64,000 bases of DNA from an uncultured Blautia sp. (lineage in GTDB: Bacteria; Bacillota; Clostridia; Lachnospirales; Lachnospiraceae), in contig URMH01000008.1 of the NCBI GenBank assembly GCA_900549015.1, forward strand, positions 11,654 to 75,653, given 5' to 3'. This document shows positions 62,033 to 64,000 of the stretch, in pieces. Position 1 is the stretch's first letter; the number at the start of each line of letters is the position of its first letter. Position numbers and translations under genes: made by a program. The notes beneath the pieces are model-generated. The model saw nothing but the letters and a program-made list of their open reading frames with translations, had not been told where the DNA came from and searched no databases.

Positions 62033-62833
62033 TTATCCAATCAATCCAAAATGTTTCAGCGCATTGTAAATTCCGTTATCAGTAATGTCTGTTGTCTGGT
62101 ATGTGCAGAACGGCAGGATCTCTTTCATTGCATTTCCCATAGCAATGCTGTTTCCGGCATATTTCAGCATTGGCAGATCGTTGTTGCTGTCTCCAAAGGC
62201 ATAGCTGTTTTCCAGAGGAAGATTAAAATAATCGAGAAGAAACTGGATTCCTGTTGCCTTGCTTGTATCTTTTCGTGTGACTTCGTAAATATTCTCTCTG
62301 TGCTGGAAAAGAAGATATTTATTTTCGCTGAATTTCCAGAATGTTTCCCTGTCAGAATCCTCGAAAAGCTCAATTAAAAACTTATCAAAGGTATAGGTGT
62401 CTTTTTCTTTAAATAAGGAAAGGTCTTCTACAGGCACTTTTCCTATAAAACTTTTTGTAAGAGAACATTGTGCGGGGGCAGCGCCGTCCATAAGAAGCCC
62501 GGAAGGGCGTTCAAAAATAGTGCCGATTTTACATTCTCGAAGACAGTGTACGGTTTCCTCACATACATCGTGAGGAATGGTCTGTTCGAAAATCAGTTTA
62601 TCATGAAGATAAATCTGGGAACCGCAGCCGCATACATAGCCGTCAAAACCGAGAGCTCTTATATTTTCAGGAATAAGAAAACGGGTTCGGCCGGAGTTGA
62701 TAAAAGTAAGATGCCCCTGTTCCTGGGCTTTTTTCAGTCCGATTACCGTACTTTCGGGAATGGAGAAGGGCGGAGGTGTTAAAAGTGTTCCATCAATATC
62801 AAAAAAGAGTATTTTTTTATCTTTTGCTTCCAT
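62033..62833 (-). CDS. Cof-type HAD hydrolase
   Basis: A 266-aa phosphatase of the HAD superfamily, Cof/type IIB branch. The nucleophile and acid are D12 and D14 (FFDIDGT), motif II is INSGRTRF, and the late acidic motif is FGDSNNDLPML. Such enzymes act on sugar phosphates or FMN; the substrate is unknown. It starts one base after the DUF4317 stop, with GGAGGA inside the end of that gene, so translation is coupled. Confidence 0.9.
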   Translation of the reverse strand: MEAKDKKILFFDIDGTLLTPPPFSIPESTVIGLKKAQEQGHLTFINSGRTRFLIPENIRALGFDGYVCGCGSQIYLHDKLIFEQTIPHDVCEETVHCLRECKIGTIFERPSGLLMDGAAPAQCSLTKSFIGKVPVEDLSLFKEKDTYTFDKFLIELFEDSDRETFWKFSENKYLLFQHRENIYEVTRKDTSKATGIQFLLDYFNLPLENSYAFGDSNNDLPMLKYAGNSIAMGNAMKEILPFCTYQTTDITDNGIYNALKHFGLIG

Positions 62834-62834
62834 A

Positions 62835-63989
62835 TTATATATCTTCCTCCAGTTTATCTGATAAAGTCTGCATAGTTACCCGGATACCGTTTACTGCCAC
62901 ATTGTCTTCCATAGGAATGACGAGACATTTTCTGCCGTCAATAATCCTTGTTTCCACAAGGTCTGCACGCTCCGGGGAAACATTGATGACAACGTCCGGT
63001 GTTTTGATCTCAAATTTTCTTGTGTTTGTAATATTAGATGCCATGAGGGCAGATTTTTCTCCTGCTGCAAGCTCATACTGTTCATCGAATCCGGCAAGCT
63101 TTTCTTCTTCTACACCGCAGTCCTCGAAGAGACGCTTTACCTCGTGTTTTGTGAGAACAACAGGTTCTGGTTCATCTTTCTGCGCCTCGATAATTTCGTT
63201 CAGACGCTCATGAATATTTAAGACCGTATCGTAAGCGCAGTCCTCGCCCAGAGTTTCTTCTACAAGAGCATTGAAGGAATCACGCTGTCCTCCTGCGGAA
63301 AGGGGAGCGGTGCAGCCAAAAACCTCATCAATAAAGACAGAGCGAAGCTCTTCTGCATTTTTTGTATAGTAGAGAATACTGTGAAGGTCTGTACTTCTGT
63401 CATTAAAGACAGGGAAGAGAAAACCAAGGTCAGGCATTTCCACAATCCAGTCCCGGACTCTGTCTTCTATATTATTTGTCTGAGCATTATAGCACAACCC
63501 GGCTTTGGAAAGCTTTACAGGGCAGATACTGCAGAGAATGTGTTCATAAATTTCATCAGAAGCATCAAACATATCCTGTCCGTCGGAAGATTTTCCGGGA
63601 ATATCATAAACTGCATGGATAAGAATAATATAATAGTTTTCCCCGTACTCATAATTTTCAATGATTTTGTCATAGAAGCTTTCCACAAGAGAATCATCTT
63701 TCAGCTTGCTTTCTTTCAGTTTTCGCAGAAAATACTGAGTTCCGCCTTCCTGTTCCTGAGCAAGAGGAAAATCCATATTCAGGAGATTCTTTCCTATTGT
63801 GCCGGACAGGGTTTTTTTGAAAATATCAAAGTATTTAAACATTTCTTCTTCTGATAGAGATAAAAATGCTTCCTTCAGTTCTGTTTTTTTATTTTTTTCT
63901 CCGTCAACATAACAGCCGCATATACGGGTAATACAGCAGTTATCTGGAGAAAACTGTTTTTTTATTTCAGATATTTCTTTTTTGTTCAT
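62835..63989 (-). CDS. DUF4317 protein
   Basis: A 384-aa cytosolic protein recognised as DUF4317, a family found almost only in Clostridia. The N-terminus MNKKEISEIKKQF, the CCITRICGCYVDGEK segment (about 18-32) and the DIPGKSSDGQDMFDASDEIYEHILC region (about 160-185) are characteristic. Function unknown. Six or more cysteines occur, three near the N-terminus. The gene is complete, but only 11 bases of upstream sequence are in the window, so its promoter is outside. It leads the HAD-VanZ operon. Confidence 0.82.
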   Translation of the reverse strand: MNKKEISEIKKQFSPDNCCITRICGCYVDGEKNKKTELKEAFLSLSEEEMFKYFDIFKKTLSGTIGKNLLNMDFPLAQEQEGGTQYFLRKLKESKLKDDSLVESFYDKIIENYEYGENYYIILIHAVYDIPGKSSDGQDMFDASDEIYEHILCSICPVKLSKAGLCYNAQTNNIEDRVRDWIVEMPDLGFLFPVFNDRSTDLHSILYYTKNAEELRSVFIDEVFGCTAPLSAGGQRDSFNALVEETLGEDCAYDTVLNIHERLNEIIEAQKDEPEPVVLTKHEVKRLFEDCGVEEEKLAGFDEQYELAAGEKSALMASNITNTRKFEIKTPDVVINVSPERADLVETRIIDGRKCLVIPMEDNVAVNGIRVTMQTLSDKLEEDI

Positions 63990-64000
63990 TTTTCTTTTGC

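Noticed and set aside
1..64000. tRNA, rRNA, CRISPR arrays, intact insertion sequences, prophage or defence genes
   Set aside because: None was recognised on either strand; the His-rich repeat at 53.4 kb is coding and not a CRISPR.

Overview
The window reads as a continuous stretch of chromosome from a spore-forming, low-to-moderate GC, Gram-positive anaerobe of the Clostridia, most like the Lachnospiraceae. The support is: strong AGGAGG ribosome sites; a T-box leader on ileS; sporulation and germination genes (spmA, spmB, sipL, a ger operon); a Rex-type operator on a fermentative alcohol dehydrogenase; glycogen genes; and a selenium accessory trio. The gene content ispE, sipL, pth and mfd, together with a perfect 16-bp parS palindrome at 1876-1891, suggests the replication-origin side of the chromosome. 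I see no rRNA, tRNA, CRISPR array, intact insertion sequence or prophage.

Layout. 0-4 kb: a sucrose-phosphorylase-like GH13_18 enzyme, a non-coding gap with a terminator and parS, then GNAT, DUF1653 and small acidic proteins facing a LysR regulator. 4-10 kb: a TlpA/CcdA thiol-redox pair; a DUF819 permease, a dipeptide epimerase and a PepD-type dipeptidase (peptide or murein-peptide use). 10-14.5 kb: a membrane-anchored HtrA protease, a secreted protein made of two copies of one domain, the Rex-linked alcohol dehydrogenase and an esterase remnant. 14.5-19.2 kb: yedF, a cysteine-desulfurase-like gene and DUF3343 in one overlapping operon, convergent with oleate hydratase and a TetR regulator. 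19.3-28.6 kb: a D,D-carboxypeptidase convergent with a nucleoside hydrolase/exonuclease pair, then T-box-ileS and glycogen phosphorylase. 28.7-32.6 kb: spmA and spmB split by a metY-like gene and a small unknown gene, then plsC. 32.7-41.8 kb: a PrcB-domain lipoprotein, sipL, ispE, an FCD-GntR regulator, a two-gene ger operon whose second gene is a GerAB-GerAC fusion, a small Trp-rich protein, murI and DUF1934. 41.9-52.3 kb: a cell-envelope block (two paralogous deacetylase-like proteins, a trigger-factor-like lipoprotein, nagA, a canonical NodB deacetylase), then a GH13 amylase and glgB. 52.3-59.9 kb: a small protein and two CobW-type GTPases (one His-rich, one fused to a DUF1980-like domain), pth, mfd and a PrsA-like lipoprotein. 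60-64 kb: a MATE exporter convergent with a VanZ, HAD and DUF4317 operon.

The most notable items are the CobW/CobW-DUF1980 pair (candidate metal-allocation system), the GerAB-GerAC fusion, the anchored and lipoprotein versions of one atypical deacetylase-like protein, and the habit of nesting stop codons or neighbouring coding sequence inside terminator hairpins. Functions are assigned from motif recognition by eye; no database search was run.
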